Assembly (NCBI GenBank): GCA_002049455.2
Contig: KV919287.1
Coordinates: 1 to 30,291 of the forward strand
Reading direction: 5' to 3'
Length of the DNA: 30,291 nt
Source of the DNA: Porphyra umbilicalis
Taxonomy: Eukaryota; Rhodophyta; Bangiophyceae; Bangiales; Bangiaceae
Part shown: piece after piece, positions 28,840-30,291 of the stretch
How positions within the stretch are numbered: position 1 is the first letter of the stretch
Layout: each line of letters begins with the position of its first letter
The notes under the pieces: model-generated
Seen by the model: the letters and a program-made list of their open reading frames with translations, nothing else
Databases searched by the model: none
What the model was told of the DNA's origin: nothing
Position numbers and translations under genes: made by a program

Positions 28840-30291
28840 CAGAATGCCCCGTTCCTGTTTTTATAGCTGGTTTTTGACACGAAATTTGAGACGACAGTGC
28901 CAGGGTCGGTCCAGGTCGCCCTCTTCGCCCCCCCCCTTCGTCGCACCCCCGTGCTATGATGCCCCCTACCCCGTCCGCTTGAAAGTCCCTCTTTGACCCT
29001 CCCCCCTTCCACTCCCAGTTTGACCTTCTGCCACCCCATGACGTACTGCCGCTTGCGGCTGTTGGCGCCCTGCCGGTCGCGGCGGCGGGGGGGCGGCAAA
29101 GTGTCGGCGCCCCCCCCACAACCACTCAACGGCAGCCGCGCCGCGGTGCGGCCGCCAGTGCTGCCGGGCGCCAGAGCAGGGGGTGCGCTGGGGCGGCAGC
29201 GACAGTGCAGAGAGCGCGGGGACCGCCGCTATAACGTCCATGGATTTCTTCGTTCCTAACGCTGCGGGTCTCCAGTTGGAACTGCTGCCCAACGATGAAG
29301 GCTGCGACGCGTCGACCGGCGCCAGCCGGTCAGCGTTGTGGCGGGGCAGCGGCCAGCAGGATGCTTTGCGGTGGCGTGGAAGGGGTCGTTGTCCGGCAGG
29401 GGTAGGAGTATTCGTCTCTGGGTACAGGGGGCGCCCACTCAGGCGGTGGCGCACGCCACTTTTCTGGCTGTGGCCGCCTCGTGGCCGTCGGCGCTGGCGG
29501 AGACAGCGGCGGCGGGACGTCGCCGCTGGCTGGCAACTGAGCGGCACGTCACGATGACGGCAGAACGGTTCTAGCGTTGACTTGAAGGGGGTAGTGGGGT
29601 GACTGTGTAGACGGCGGGGGATGGCTGCAGGTCGGAGAGTGTGGGAGGTCTGCGGCGGGGGACGACTTGCCCCTGGAGCTGAATGAGCAGAGTTGGGGAC
29701 AGGAGAATACCACGCGTGGCCGGCCTCGTCTTTTAGGCCGTCCGCCGACCACACATATACCTTCGTCGTGTCCCGGGTGGGTCGCATGCGTCTGTTACTG
29801 CACCTCTGCCGCAACATTGTCGTGTCGCACGCGGCGACGACGGTGAAGGGGCGACGGCGGAACAGGAAAACCTGGCAGGTGTTGCGGAGTAGGTAACGCA
29901 GACGGTGTGGTCAGGTGGTGTGTGGCAGCGGAGGTGCGGGAAAGAGGTCTCGCAGGGTTGGTTGCCTTTTATCGGTGCGAAAACAGACACCGCGGAGCCA
30001 CGTTCTTTTATTTTTTGACAAACTCTTTTCACGCCACAGCGCCTGCCGCAGGGACACAGTTGTGTGTCGACAAGTGTTTTGGGGGTGGCGAGGTGGAAAA
30101 TGGACGGTGGAGCGGGTGGTGCATTCGCGGACGAGAAATGTCATGCTCAAGACGCTGACTGTATTTGGGGTTGGTCTAGTGCCTTTCCCGGCCCGCCGCT
30201 GTCGGTTATCCTAACATAACGACTGCGCACGCCCGCTGCGCCACCCCCTTTCCGGCAAATGACGTCGAGATAGGCACCCTCCCGGCCCCGC
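28840..30291. other. Right end of the window, no supported gene
   Basis: Open frames of 60-280 codons occur on both strands but none has a recognisable domain or clear coding bias. A small plus-strand frame (about 29038-29259, 73 codons) follows a C-rich tract, and a minus-strand frame spans most of 28966-29817. I leave both uncalled. Base composition is more moderate than in the gene-bearing part. Confidence 0.45.

Overview
This window reads as nuclear DNA of a very GC-rich unicellular eukaryote. The evidence is a spliced stomatin gene with a mitochondrial presequence, a Polycomb (PRC2) subunit, a type B histone acetyltransferase, an AGC kinase, a Fanzor nuclease gene and a hAT-type element. 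I cannot place the lineage. The plant-type phosphofructokinase and bacterial-type ATP sulfurylase suggest a protist or alga with a mosaic metabolism. G/C homopolymers of 7-23 bases are frequent even inside genes.

Layout. 1-731: no gene seen. 732-3196 (-): PH-domain plus AGC kinase (PKB/Akt-like), reading frame broken once at a C run. 3197-6522: no confident gene; two minisatellites. 6523-8117 (+): HAT1-like histone acetyltransferase in several frames. 8839-10292 (+): EED-like WD40 protein, also in several frames. 10293-12355: GC-rich, no supported gene. 12356-13848 (+): mitochondrial stomatin-like protein 2, two exons. 14562-16442 (+): plant-type phosphofructokinase, intact. 17180-18442 (+): ATP sulfurylase, intact. 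18811-19664: non-autonomous hAT-like element with a perfect 8-bp target duplication. 19665-24812 (-): large Fanzor (eukaryotic TnpB/OMEGA RNA-guided nuclease) gene with two N-terminal zinc knuckles; its 3' flank folds into hairpins that may be the guide-RNA scaffold. 25.1-28.7 kb: repeat-rich region (68-, 9-, 10-, 20- and 332-bp tandem repeats), then a hairpin cluster and a tRNA-derived sequence. 28.84-30.29 kb: no supported gene.

The most interesting system is the Fanzor locus. All three RuvC acidic positions, including the rearranged glutamate typical of Fanzors, and the zinc-finger cysteines can be read. However, the frame is interrupted by a 26-bp tandem duplication and a G/C run, and a hAT element sits in the 3' flank, so it looks like either a decaying copy or a copy with sequencing errors at homopolymers.

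Across the window, conserved proteins (kinase, HAT1, EED, SLP2, Fanzor) change frame at long G or C runs while protein similarity continues on both sides. Homopolymer length errors are the simplest explanation; slippage or real mutation are alternatives. A second shared pattern is a C-rich pyrimidine tract just upstream of the start codon of all seven recognised genes.
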